A DNA stretch of 64,000 nt. Source: Tubiluchus corallicola (taxonomy: Eukaryota; Priapulida; Priapulimorpha; Priapulimorphida; Tubiluchidae). Of the stretch, positions 34,014-45,561 are shown one piece after another. The stretch is taken from positions 252,001 to 316,000 of the forward strand of contig JAQGDQ010000017.1 in the NCBI GenBank assembly GCA_030141605.1, written 5' to 3'. Positions within the stretch are counted from its first letter, which is position 1; the number at the start of each line of letters is the position of its first letter. The notes beneath the pieces are model-generated. The model did no database searches, had not been told where the DNA came from, and saw nothing but the letters and a program-made list of their open reading frames with translations. Made by a program: the position numbers and the translations under genes.

Positions 34014-34319
34014 TTAAGATCTGCCATGGTCACAAGAGGCCATGCAGGCTACTGATAGCTAACAACAATTTCATATTCGAAATATATATAGAGCAGCTAG
34101 ACAGGCTTTAATATAATGTTAATGCCATAACACTGTAGTCATGAGTTCATATCGGCAGAAGAAATGATTTAAGATCTGCCATGGTCACAAGAGACCATGC
34201 AGGCTAATGATAGCTAACAACAATTTTTACAATTTTGTATTCGAAATATATATAGAGCAGCTAGACAGGCTTTAATATAGTGGTAATGCCGTAACACTGC
34301 AGTCATAAGTTCATATCGT
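34014..34319. repeat. Tandem duplication, two units of about 150 bp
   Basis: Unit 1 starts at 34014 and unit 2 at 34169, both with TTAAGATCTGCCATGGTCAC. They share AGCAGCTAGACAGGCTTTAA and end with AGTTCATATCG. Unit 2 has a 9-nt insertion and scattered substitutions. No coding frame. Confidence 0.88.
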
Positions 34320-35019
34320 CATAAATTCAGCAGCAAAGACGAAGTATCATAAAAAAAATTGTAAAGATAAAATTCCAAAACTTAACAAAAATATACATTA
34401 TTTTCTTATTAAGCATACAATTAATATTATTTTCTTGTTTATAGTAAAGTTAAAAAACGCATTTGCAAACTTCCATTTATACCTGGTAACTGTCACACAC
34501 TGCAAAACAGTAACAATACTGATAATCATACAAGTCAAAATAATCCACTAGACGGTAAAATCCACTAGGTGCTAACCTCTACTACAATAATATCCGATTA
34601 TTAATAGAAGAATTTTAAAAAAATTACCAATACACTGATTGACAACATAACAGTTTTGCATTATTAAATGTGCACATAATATTATTGTACAGTAGAAACC
34701 AGTCTCTAGCATGTGCACTAATTGAACCAGTTCTTAGCATCTATAGACCTGGATATGTCCAAACTTAAGGATGTTCAGTTACTCATTTGAGCCAAAGATC
34801 CAATGTGTCCACAATTTGCTTTACTTGTTTCACTTTCATCTTCTGTTCTTCTTCAACTGTAACAGTTCTTCATTGATGTGAACATTTTATTGTCACAACG
34901 TAAGTATGAAAGGCACACAGCACTTGTCAAAAAGAGTCAAATGGACCCGAGTCACAGTCGGCAAACTGGAAGAGGCTTAATCAAGACATGCCAGTCAAAG
35001 TTCGCTTTAAAGTCAGGTA

Positions 35020-35490
35020 GTATGTTGGGTTTATTTTACTGTTATCACTGAAACTTAGAAACATATAACAAATAAATTAGCAAAAACTTCCTATAAACCA
35101 TACATATACAACCTCTGAATAGAAATTTTCAGGTGTGGTGGTTGCCGCCTTTCACTTAAACTGGGAGACATTGTGACTTTTCGTAAGTGCATCGTAGCTT
35201 TCAGTAATTTCAATTTCTGCAGATTACCTAATATTCACGCAAAAATCTTGCAAAACTTGCTATCTAGTTTTTTTGCAAAAAGTTGGTGTGCTTTCGATGA
35301 AGACTGCCAGTGGGCTATTTTTCTTCAAGACAAATGAAGTCATTGGAAGAACAATGGGCATTGAAAATGAAAGCGCCCAAGCATGAAGTGATCGCGACTT
35401 TAAAGTGATTTTGCTAGTTACACGAGGTGCTTATTGCTGTTTTAAATAAGCCTAACCTCTCAGAAGTCTTGGCCTTTCCTTTCCAGAAGA
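35020..35490. repeat. Dispersed repeat family R, copy C (downstream of SUOX)
   Basis: Aligns with 5322-5800 along its length, and with the conserved tail (AAGCGCCCAAGCATGAAGTG, AGTTACACGAGGTGCTTAT, AAATAAGCCTAACCTC) of the copies at 20570-21190 and 45920-46480. It lies 118 bp past the SUOX stop. A minus-strand AATAAA near 35029 inside it could serve as the SUOX poly(A) signal. Confidence 0.72.
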
Positions 35491-35607
35491 TTTTGGGACT
35501 CTCAAAGAGAATGAAATGAGAAATGGCAATGCTTATTCATTGCGTATGTGGAAGCATCGAATGGCATGGCAACAATGGCTTAACAATGAATATGTTTTAT
35601 ATCACAT

Positions 35608-37305
35608 TCACTTCACTTTCAGTGTAACACGATGATAAGCATTTGACAAAAGGCCTCGAAGATTCCAGACATTCTTAAAACTTTCTGGCTGAGTGTTATA
35701 GGAAGAGTCAACAGCCTTTACCCATATCTCTACCTCTTTCTTTCCTGGAGGCACTGGTACTTCTGCTGTCCACAAAGTCCATCCCCAATGTCTGGGCGGT
35801 TTTGCGGTGTCCTGGGCTGCTAACTTGCCCTCGCACCACGTCTCACCACCATCTGCTGTCAAATCCACGCGAATAATCTTTCTGCCTCCTCCGGACCAAG
35901 CATACCCTGAAACTTCAACGATGCCATTTTTCACTTTCACCGTGTCTCCAGAAGCAGGTTCACAAATCAACGACGTAACTGGCATTTCCTGAATGGCAGG
36001 ACTTTTTGAGAAGTCAACAGTGTCCCAGTCAACTGAAGGATTGAAACCCTTATAATCATTCTGTTGCCAGTGGGAATCACTTTCTTTATCAGACACAACA
36101 ATCCGACCTAACCATTTTACATTTCTTGCGCCAACCACTCCAGGAATTAGAACACGTACTGGATAGCCGTGGTCTCTGGACAAAGGCTTGCCATTCATTT
36201 CATAAACAAGAAGGATGTCACTGCGTGGATCCATTGCTTTTTCAATCGGAATGGAAGCACCATATGGAAATCCGGCTGGATCTACATCCAATCCTTCGAA
36301 TTGAACATGAGAAACTCGTTCATCATCTTCCTTCAAGCCAGCAGCCTTCAGAACATCATAGAGTCGTGCTCCAGACCATTTAGCATTTCCAATTGCTCCA
36401 CCACCCCAATTAAGCCCTTTCAGAGATTTGGCTGCCCTCATTTCTCCTCTGCGGTTCCCTCCACATTGAAGTGCTGCAACTATAGTGTGTTTTTTAAACT
36501 TCTTTATGTCTGCCAAGGTCAAAGATTTGTCCTTGACACCAATTCCGGCGATTTCAACTTCATAATGCTTGACATCTACCTGAGGTACTGGCAGATGGTT
36601 ACGAACATAGAACAACTCATTTGGTGTGATAAAACTGTCCTTCAGTATCGGCAATGGTGGTTCTGCATTAAATGGCTTCTGGCTTGAAGGCGATAAAAGT
36701 TTGTGGCGTCGCGGTTCATAGCCAAAAGGATCCGTTATATCTGGTTTGCTCTCTTCTGTTACTTCTAAATTTCCGATCCGATATTCTTCAATCATATCAT
36801 GAATCTCTTGGCTACGTTGATGTATGGCAAACATTGCCCAAAAAGGCTCTACCGAACTCCCTGCTGCCATCAAGACTTTGTCTGCTCCAGGATGTTTGGG
36901 CAGAAAATCGGTGATGTCATATACCCCATTTCGGTATGTTACCCAGACTCCCTTTCTTAAGGTATCGTGTTTTGCTACATCAGCCATTGTGTACACTGGC
37001 AAGCCCTCTTTCACAGCTCCTGCCTCTTTGAAGTTGTCTTGTACTTCTGGCTCCTCTTTTCTCCAGAAACTAGCTTTAGCCCGACTAGATTCATTAAATG
37101 CATAATATACAGCTACACCCAGTGTTGTTCCCGCTACACCAATTGCTGCCTGGTGATGCCACTGTTTGCCATTTTCGTGTCTACTATCATGGTGAAATTG
37201 CCTTCGTCCCAGAAGCAACGCCGACGAAATGACAGCAGCTTTCTTGTTAAGTGTCTGCCATTTGAAAGTACAAAGATCGTAGAAGAAGGCTCTGCGCAAC
37301 GCCAT
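35608..37305 (-). CDS. SUOX: Sulfite oxidase, mitochondrial, single coding exon
   Basis: Molybdoenzyme of the mitochondrial intermembrane space that oxidises sulfite to sulfate and passes electrons to cytochrome c, the last step of sulfur amino-acid breakdown. The 565-residue frame has an Arg-rich presequence (1-50) and a hydrophobic segment (about 52-70) typical of intermembrane-space sorting. A cytochrome b5 domain follows (about 103-181), with heme ligands His138 in the HPGA motif and His162. The Moco domain (about 215-430) has the molybdenum-ligating Cys281 in ALQCGGNRRGEM, and a dimerisation domain runs to the end (SGYAWSGGGRKI, NLRGLLSNAYHRV). Length is close to human SUOX (545). The start fits the transit peptide and lies 23 nt after a strong 3' splice acceptor. 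There is no intron in the coding region. Identity is certain; expression is inferred. Confidence 0.97.
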   Translation of the reverse strand: MALRRAFFYDLCTFKWQTLNKKAAVISSALLLGRRQFHHDSRHENGKQWHHQAAIGVAGTTLGVAVYYAFNESSRAKASFWRKEEPEVQDNFKEAGAVKEGLPVYTMADVAKHDTLRKGVWVTYRNGVYDITDFLPKHPGADKVLMAAGSSVEPFWAMFAIHQRSQEIHDMIEEYRIGNLEVTEESKPDITDPFGYEPRRHKLLSPSSQKPFNAEPPLPILKDSFITPNELFYVRNHLPVPQVDVKHYEVEIAGIGVKDKSLTLADIKKFKKHTIVAALQCGGNRRGEMRAAKSLKGLNWGGGAIGNAKWSGARLYDVLKAAGLKEDDERVSHVQFEGLDVDPAGFPYGASIPIEKAMDPRSDILLVYEMNGKPLSRDHGYPVRVLIPGVVGARNVKWLGRIVVSDKESDSHWQQNDYKGFNPSVDWDTVDFSKSPAIQEMPVTSLICEPASGDTVKVKNGIVEVSGYAWSGGGRKIIRVDLTADGGETWCEGKLAAQDTAKPPRHWGWTLWTAEVPVPPGKKEVEIWVKAVDSSYNTQPESFKNVWNLRGLLSNAYHRVTLKVK

Positions 37306-37328
37306 GGCTTAGGTACTAGCAGCTAAAC

Positions 37329-37352
37329 CTAAAATAAAAAAAAAAACTCAAA
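37329..37352 (-). promoter_or_regulatory. 3' splice acceptor upstream of the SUOX start
   Basis: On the minus strand a run of eleven T followed by ATTTTAG ends 23 nt before the SUOX ATG. The long pyrimidine tract makes a convincing acceptor for a 5' UTR exon or a trans-spliced leader. Confidence 0.62.
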
Positions 37353-37384
37353 TTTAAAGTTTGGTGATCCACACCTGAGAAACA

Positions 37385-37641
37385 ACAATTTTTTCTTGTT
37401 CCCAAGCAAGATTCTGCTAATAAATCACTCTACATTGCACAGACTAATGCATAATTAAGTAAAGTCCACATAAAACAACAAAGAAATGGCATCGCAACTG
37501 AAGTTACTGTACTGATGCAGCAGACGGCTTTGCTTTACCCACATGTCATGTGATGGTTATAGTTAAGACGTGTTGCTGGGGCTCACTTAACCTTTGACCT
37601 ACAGCAACAGCAGGTGTTCATAGCAAAACTGTCAAAAGGCT
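37385..37641. mobile_element. TA-target MITE family M, 5'-truncated copy near the SUOX promoter
   Basis: Matches the right two thirds of the MITE at 53757-54134, ending ACTGTCAAAAGGCT followed by TA (37642-37643). The left terminal repeat is missing. It contains TAACCTTTGACCT at 37588-37600, about 0.28 kb upstream of the SUOX start. Confidence 0.75.
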
Positions 37642-40429
37642 TATTGTCATGTCATGCCGTAATTGTTTGTTTTTCTATAGCATGCAGTATAAACCTAAAA
37701 AGCAATTTGCCAGTATTAATAACAACTGATAGTGAGTAACAGTAATAAAAAATCACGTATATATGTTCCATAGTAGGTATATGAAATAACATTAAATTGT
37801 AGTGCAAAAGTTCATGCTATTGCCGTCTCTGAATACCACATACTGTGTGTCAATATTGGGCATTTCATTAGCACAAGTATTTTTACCGAGGAGCAATTAG
37901 TAAATTAAAAAACAAAAAAGCACTTAAGAACTGATACGTGCATTGGGAGGGTTTTTCAGGAAATTTCCTGTAAAACAGGTTCAAAGTAATCAAGCTCTGC
38001 ATAGTCAATACTTAATATACACTGTGATTTTTCAAAGTTGGAAGAATTTGTACAATAGTACACATTTTTCAAGGCTACGAGTTTTTCATAGAATCTTAAA
38101 GCTAATCATAATGCTCAAGCAAGCAAGTCAGTAAAGTCACAACTTCATGTTTGATCAAGGGGTGAAGGCAATTGAAATTCTTTCTATTAACAAGGTTTAA
38201 ACTGATAAGTGCGTGTCAACATGTATGTTATAATTGTCAACATTTATGTTTACATTACATTACATAACATTACATTTATGCAAACAAATCGATATTAATT
38301 TTAAAAAAGTTATGTATGTGGGGGGAGGGAAGTGGAGAGACCATGATGTGTGCTTAACAGCTGAATTCAGGGAATACAAAGCCTGTTTGGTAAGCATATG
38401 TTCAGCGTGACAAAGAGTAAAGCTGCTTTTAGGCATTTTCATCTACTAATCTATCCTGGCTACACCTCTGTCAGTTCAACATGTCATCTTAGAGGACAAT
38501 GTTGATGAGTTACGTTAGGTCCCAAACAACAACTTACATGAAATAGATCCTGCTGGTGAATACTGGATTCTAGCTTGCAAGTGGCAAACTGTATTATAAA
38601 AACATAGTGTTCTATTCAACTTGTAACCAATAAGTCAACTCTCACTACTATAGATAAATTTGAGAATTTACAGAATTTATTATTGCCATGTACATTATGC
38701 TACAATCAAAGATATATAACAAAACAACAACAAAATACAAAAGTATAAAACAGAGCAATTATATTATAGCTATCGAGCCAAAAAACACATAACAAACAAC
38801 AAATTTGTATAATTTCAGTACAGATACAGTTAGTGTATCACAAAATTTAATAAATAATGTTATCAATATTTACATGTTAGTACTATTTACTCCTTTTTTT
38901 AAAACACTTAAAAATGTAACAGGTGCATATTTTGGTTATATCGCAGTCGTTACCCCCACTATGAATTTTAGCTTTTCGTTAATCAAATTCAAGTTAATGA
39001 AATTGCTAGTGATGTAGCTATATCAGAATAAAAAGTTTGTCTTAACCGGTTGTAGAAAGAGAACCGGTTTGAGAACAAATTGGCATTAAGAACAACTTAA
39101 AATTTTATGCATTTTTTTCTCATTCCGTGACATAATTTTTATTATTTTAGGTTTAACTAGTACAGAACATAAATTAATAAAGCAAAATGTAAATAATCAA
39201 GACTGTAGCACAATAACTGTTTAAAAGTACTAGTTTTCACCAGTTCAATTCACTGACAGTTTCCAATAAGTCTACATTCAGTCTGTCAAGATGCAAACTG
39301 CATGTACAATAAAAACATAAACTGACTAGACTTACTCTCCAGTTCTATTTTTAATGACTTTGCAGTTTATAGACCACAATAAAATTCATATATTTACAAA
39401 TGATTGAAGACATCATAAAACTACCAATTCAGTACACGAATCATAGCTACCTCGGTAGATGTGATTAAACAGAATTTTTTTTTTGCTAAAGCTCTTTTAT
39501 AAGCTATCTACTTTAGTAACTACTGAAGCATACTACAAACAAGTTATCACTTTTCAAAATTGATATTACAGTATGCTAATATTAAAGACTAAAAATACAA
39601 TTTAAAATAGTTTTATAACAAGATAAGGTCATACACAAACCATAATGACCTTGAACGTTTTCAGAAGTTCAGTAGTTTGCTTTGTACATGATGTCCATAC
39701 AGAAAAGTATTACTATTTTATGTGTATTTGCAAGTGTATTTTCAGAAGTTTTTTTACATTTAACACATACATAAAAAGCACATGTACATCTCTGTATTTA
39801 TAATAACCATGCTTTCAAGACACAGGAAAACAACACATTAATCTTCCATTGAATAGCATGGGAACTTTGAAAGTATTGGACTACACAATAATCACTACCA
39901 TAACATTTTCCTGTCAAAAAGTACTTTATGCATAATGTCAAAATATCTCACAACATTTACGCTCCCATAAATTGACTTATTTATGACTGATCAGAATAGT
40001 CAAAATAGAAAATGACCGGAAAAGTTCACTGACGGCTACTTTATTTGCTCTAATCCATTATTTTTATTCTAGTTAAATCAAAAAGTTCCTGTCATAATTA
40101 ATAAATGCACAGTTTTAAATTATCACATGTTGAAATGAAACACATTCATTTATTGATTACACTTTAAACGACACCTGTATTTCCTTAGATTACTAGTAAA
40201 TGTTAGATACTACTAGCTGGTGAGCTAACTAAGCCTCGTACTAGATATTTTAATAGCAAGATGAATCATTACAAATTAGATTCATGCGCAGTTAATATAG
40301 CTGTATAGATATCTAAATGATATGACTTTTCTCTTTGTAAGATAATCTAGATTAATCGTAAGATCTGATTATTCAGTTGTGTATATGTAAATTGTGTTCT
40401 TATAGTAGTGGTCTAGAAAAGAATTTGTC

Positions 40430-41180
40430 ACTATATACGTAAAACAGAATTACTAACAATAATACAGAGTCTGGTTACATCAAAGGCGTGACTAATACAT
40501 CTCAATTGAGTTTTTCTAAAGCATTTTAGAGCATCATATTGAGGTGACCAAACAAGGCACACATATCCAAGTATTGATCTATTGATATACCGCAGCTTTA
40601 TATAAAGGTACAATAACTTTTGCACTACATGATGAAATGCAGCATTTTATTATTCCAATGTATCTATTGGCCTGAGAAATAACATGTTCACTATGATAAT
40701 TCCACCTCACGTTATTTGAGATTAATACTCCCGAAATGCCTACGGCTGTTTTCTCCAACAACACCATCTCTCGGGTAATAATAACGAAGACAAAGTGCAC
40801 TGCATTTAAAACAAATGAGGGACATGAGCCAGTTGTCACACCATCACTCAATTTCCAACAAGTCTGCTTGTAATATCTCTTGATCAAGGGTATTTGTAAT
40901 TGGACGATAAGGTTTCGCATCATCAACAAATAGTGATCCAGAGTACGTAAGTCAGAGGATACACAATCAACAAAGTTATTGATAAAAATGATAAAACAAT
41001 AGGGCCCTTTAAAGAATGCTACTGGTTACATTTCTTCAGGAAGTAATACACTACTGGTACCCGGTACTCTTCACGTCTGTGAATTTCATTTTTAACATGA
41101 GAGGCCGAAGAGTAACAGAATCAAAGGCCTTTCTAAAATCAGTATGCAGAATATCAATAAACGGCAGGATTGTTATAAAA
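40430..41180 (-). pseudogene. Degenerate non-LTR reverse transcriptase
   Basis: Read on the minus strand, catalytic motif A appears as DFRKAFDSV (codons within 41114-41140). It is followed by GPYCFIIFINNF and by the motif C box FVDDA (40916-40930). After further frame changes comes the thumb region, with VLISNNVRWNYH..VISQANRYIG, and then SILGYVCLVWSP. The order and wording fit CR1/L2/jockey-like LINE ORF2. Several frameshifts and in-frame stops show it is dead. Ends are approximate, and the element's own 3' end was not found. Confidence 0.75.
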
Positions 41181-43382
41181 AATGGGACCAGTCATTTAGG
41201 TATTCAAGAAGACCTGTCCAAAAATGACAGGGAATTCAACAGTGATTCAGGACACTTGGAAAACCAGAAAGCGGAGATTATTTATAGGGTGTAATTCAGA
41301 ACATGTTGAACATTATTGGTTCCAGGTTTTTCATTATGCTGTAAATAATATCAGTTAGTGCCTGGAAGGAAAACACTACACCTACCATTTCTATTCTGTA
41401 ACTCTGATGTTTATGAGCATTCTGCACGTGCACAAAGCTACTGAGATTAAAATACGATTAAAATTAAATTGCAGTAGCGTGACATATTGGCGCCAGCACA
41501 AAGTTCTTCAAGCAGAGCGCACCGTCTTTCCTGCAAGGCTGCAACAGTACTTGACGACACTAGTCACACTACAGGGTGGTATAAATGAAAATATAAATTT
41601 ATTTTATACGCTTTAATAATTAAATATTATTTTTATTTTAGAGGTATCAGTGCACATGGATGCGTAAAGCGTTATCTGATATTACATTTGCGCCCTTTTT
41701 TATGAAGGAAACATTTGATTCATTATATACATTTTCTAATCTGCTTTGCTTGAATTTCTTCTTTCACTGCCGTAAGCCTTGTGCAGCTGCCTCAACTAAA
41801 GTCTGTACACCTTACATTAAGAAAACATAAAACCTAAGCTACATCTGTTTCACCTAAATGCGGTGCAAATGAATTAATTTGTTTTATATGAGATAATTTT
41901 TTAAAGTAAACTTACATCTAATTCTAGTATCTAGAAGTAAGAAAAAATGCTTGTTTAAAAAACTTTTTCTGTTCACTCTACAGCACTTGGCAAGATGTGA
42001 TTCAACAGTAAACAGCTGATTTAATCAGAACATAGCTATAGTTATCGAGGATAATCCGCTAAAGTCAATGAGTACAACAGTGGGGTGCCTTAGCCATGCA
42101 CATTCGAATGCTTTCAGATTCACACATACACCTTCTAATTACTTGGGCAGTGTATCAGATGAAACCACCCGAACGTGGTTTGCTTGGCACATTACTTCTT
42201 TTACTGATCTCGTACGGCACTGCTTCCTGTTACAAAGCATGCACCGGGATCCCTTAATTGGTCATTTTCCGCTAGCTAGTGCCTAATGGCATATCATATA
42301 CATATCACACTACAACTAATTAATTATAATAAAAATGTTGCTACGCCTCCTCTAAACTTAGTATGCAAATGTGTGTGATTTTACGTAAATCAAAAGCAAA
42401 TTAATAATGACTTTTCTGGATCATTGCGAGCACTTTTTGTGTTGTCTTACATAACGAGCCATTGTGTTTGCCGACAGCCCTCGCACTAGTTTGTGCAAAA
42501 TGGGTCCATACCATTGCACGAGTGAAACTTAGAAATAACATTTTCGAATTTACCTCAAAACTCTAGGAAGATTTCAATTCACTAAACTGACTGACCATCT
42601 TTGATCGATTGGAAAGAAGTCAAAATTAAATCAACACACTGCTCTCATTCTCCCGCCTAGAGTTACCCACCTTGTGAGTTTCGTGACCCTAACTAACTAT
42701 ACATATGGTAAACTATACCACCCTAACTATAATTATAGCAAAGAATAGCTTTAACTTTTTCAACACTGCAGGAAAGCGAGCTGGAAAATTTCTTCATTTC
42801 ACAGCTATTGGATTTTTCAATTTATGTCCGTTTAAATTACTACCAGGGCTCTGTTCTTGTAAATAGTGTAATCCTGGATTACACGCTATAGGTAGTTCTG
42901 CAAATTTTTTAAAAAATTCTAAAATTAAATGTCCTGGAACGAGTATTGCCGTAGGAAATTGGCGTCACTCATGATTGTAGTTGATATAATACTGAATAAA
43001 TTTGAAGATAACATATTTTTGTTTAACCTGGAAACCGGTTTGACAGCTAATAAATTTATGTTAGTAAACGTTGACTAGGATATGTATACATAAGTCTGAT
43101 GTTTTCAGATTTCAGTGCTCGACAATAGTATACTTGTGCAGCATACTTTATGCAAGATATATGGAATGCCTTTGAATTATATTGTCCCTTATGCATACGC
43201 ACTCAGCTTTTGCAATCAATTGTATGACATTTCGCAGTTAAAAACGTACATTCTAATGAAAAATTATTATTTTGCAGCACTATAACATGCTTGTTACTGG
43301 GCGTTGTTGTCACCAAATATGGTTGTATTTATCTGTTTGCTTGCTAGAAATGGTTGATATTCTGCTATGAAAATAAATGGCG

Positions 43383-43384
<2 letters not shown>

Positions 43385-43441
<57 letters not shown>
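43385..43441. repeat. (TC)n microsatellite
   Basis: About 28 TC units, followed by an imperfect CT-rich tail to 43470. It creates long Ser-Leu or Glu-Arg open frames that are artefacts. Confidence 0.95.
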
Positions 43442-43446
<5 letters not shown>

Positions 43447-43478
43447 CCTCTCTCCATCTCGCTCGCTTGTCCTCTCCA

Positions 43479-43510
43479 TACATACATACATACATACATA
43501 TATATATATA
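43479..43510. repeat. (CATA)n/(TA)n compound microsatellite
   Basis: About five CATA units pass into TA repeats directly after the TC tract. Confidence 0.9.
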
Positions 43511-43802
43511 TTTTTATATGTATATATATACCCTTGATTCATCCACCTTATTAGACAGGTCAAAAGCAATTAAAGAATGTCTTAGAACAGCTGAATGCAG
43601 TCCATTATTCGTTTGGGATTACAAATACATAATAATGTTGTTACCCAAATATGCTTGTTGCTAGCGTGGCTGGAAAGGCGTGTCTTCATTTCAGTTACTA
43701 CAATTACATAGTAGACTTTATCTCAATAAACTTCCATGAACAAAACGTCAAAGTCACAGTTTTTCCATTTTGTCTATTTGCTCGCCTTTCCGCCCAAAGA
43801 AT

Positions 43803-43852
43803 TCATCATCATCATTATCACCATCATCATCAGTAGCAGCAGTAGCAGCAGT

Positions 43853-43883
<31 letters not shown>

Positions 43884-43890
43884 ACAGCAG
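43803..43890. repeat. Triplet repeats (ATC/CAT then AGC/AGT)
   Basis: Imperfect CAT units give way to AGCAGT/AGC units. The open poly-Ser and poly-Ala frames here come from the repeat, not from a gene. Confidence 0.88.
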
Positions 43891-45561
43891 TATCACAATC
43901 ATCTCACAGTGTATTAGAAAACGTATGTCATACTCTTCAAATATATTTAATTAACTAACTCTAATTAACGATATAATTAACTAACTCATTAGATAAGCCA
44001 AATATTTTTTCTTCTCACCTTTAGGGCATTGCACGGTTGTAGACGCACGATCATAAACTTTCTTGCTCGTTAAGTGCACTTTATCAGAAATATGCACTTT
44101 ATCAGTAGCGCGTAAAACTTAACCCCTTCGCTCGCCGTTAAACCGGTTAATAGATATACACACGTGACTTTTAACTTCGCTGGAGTACTGCAATAAATCA
44201 AAAAGTTTTAGGTCATATGTTTTTCTGTTTGTTGCGCCTACTATCGCACTAACTGAGCGTACGTCCTTCAGACAGCAGAAAAGAGTTAAGCTGCAATATG
44301 CAGTATGTATAAAATATATGCAAAGGTTTTACCATCGTTCCAGGGAAATAACTAGATGCACACAGTTCAAATTTAGGTTCAAACTATGTACAAAAAAGGA
44401 TTGCTGAACTAAAGATATAATTATAAGACAAGTAGATACATAATATAGGTTGAACATTTGTTCAAAATTTTGCAAAATTGCTATTACAAAAACGTTTCAC
44501 ATGCAAATGGTTAGCTAACGACAATATTTAAATGTCTATTCTTTATACCATAGCCTTAAAACTAAAAGATATAAGTACTGGGAGGCCAAAACTAACTACT
44601 GTTGAAGTTATATATAGTTTTTAAAACGTTTCTAAAACATGTCAGCTTTAAAACGTTTCTGTGGAACACCGAACACAAACGTTTGCAATTAAAATGTTTG
44701 TATTAATAACACCACCGCTATGACGAATGACGACCTCATAGTTGCAGGTTTCCCTTTGGAGTATTTTGTCAAGAAAAACAGTTGGGGATGTTTCGGCATA
44801 CTGTTAACTCATTCACCCATTGTGAAAGTAAAATCTGTTAACTTATTACCATAAGTTTACATCCAAAGTATGTTAGGAAACAATTAACCATCAAGCTGTA
44901 ATTTTTTTATATATAAAATTTTATATTGCTGTTGTTATTGCCGTCGTTGGTGTCGTCCATAACTAAGCTGAAATAACTTTATCACTGACTACAAACAAAA
45001 GAAAAAATAATGCTAATTTAAAGAGAAAAACGATTATCAAAAATTAATGATCTATGAAAGTGATGTATTACTCATACTGTCTGACAGCAGTAAACAATTA
45101 AACTCTTCTAACATTTGCATGGCAGATTCTTGACGTACGCCTGACTGAATTCACTGAATCACATGTGACATAAAATGGTAAGACAGAGCGCTATTCTTTT
45201 AATATTCATCCAACAATACATGTATTAAGAGAAGGGCGAAGCAGCAAAAACGGAAACGTTAATTGACCTTTTCTTAAATTAAAATTTTTGTGGATTGCTG
45301 AAGAAGTAAATCTTCAACTTTTGAGAGACATCCTGACATTACCGAACATTAAAATGTTGAAAACGCTACATCAGCTCCACAGTTTAAAGCTCGATTGGTC
45401 CGATTCCGTGATAATCACCCTGAGAAGTTCAACGAATCCTAGATTTCCTCAATGGCAGCAGACGTTTGGTTTGTGGAAGGACCTGACCATGAAATGACAC
45501 TTCGTCACTGGCACATGTACAAGATGCTATTATCATCAGGATCGCAGCACTAACTATCATA

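Larger units (their letters stand above)
28916..35607. other. Spacer between APEH and SUOX (tail to tail)
   Basis: APEH and SUOX are convergent, so only 3' ends are expected here. Recognisable content is a possible hAT fragment (30305-30691), a LINE 3' coding remnant (31390-31940), a perfect 23-bp hairpin (33693-33744), a tandem duplication (34014-34319) and repeat R copy C (35020-35490). A run of nine or more G lies near 32352. The remainder, including about 32000-33690, holds no exon I can recognise. Confidence 0.5.

Noticed and set aside
43294-43664. Several overlapping open frames rich in Ser-Leu or Glu-Arg
   Set aside because: They are translations of the (TC)n and CATA microsatellites on both strands; no sequence outside the repeats supports a gene.
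44127-44150. TTAACCCCTTCGCTCGCC, resembling a piggyBac end
   Set aside because: No matching inverted end with TTAA was found within a reasonable distance on either side.
45288-45497. 69-codon frame with EE..LQLLRDIL, possible SANT/Myb-like domain start
   Set aside because: Only a few residues resemble the motif; the conserved tryptophan pattern and the rest of the domain are missing.
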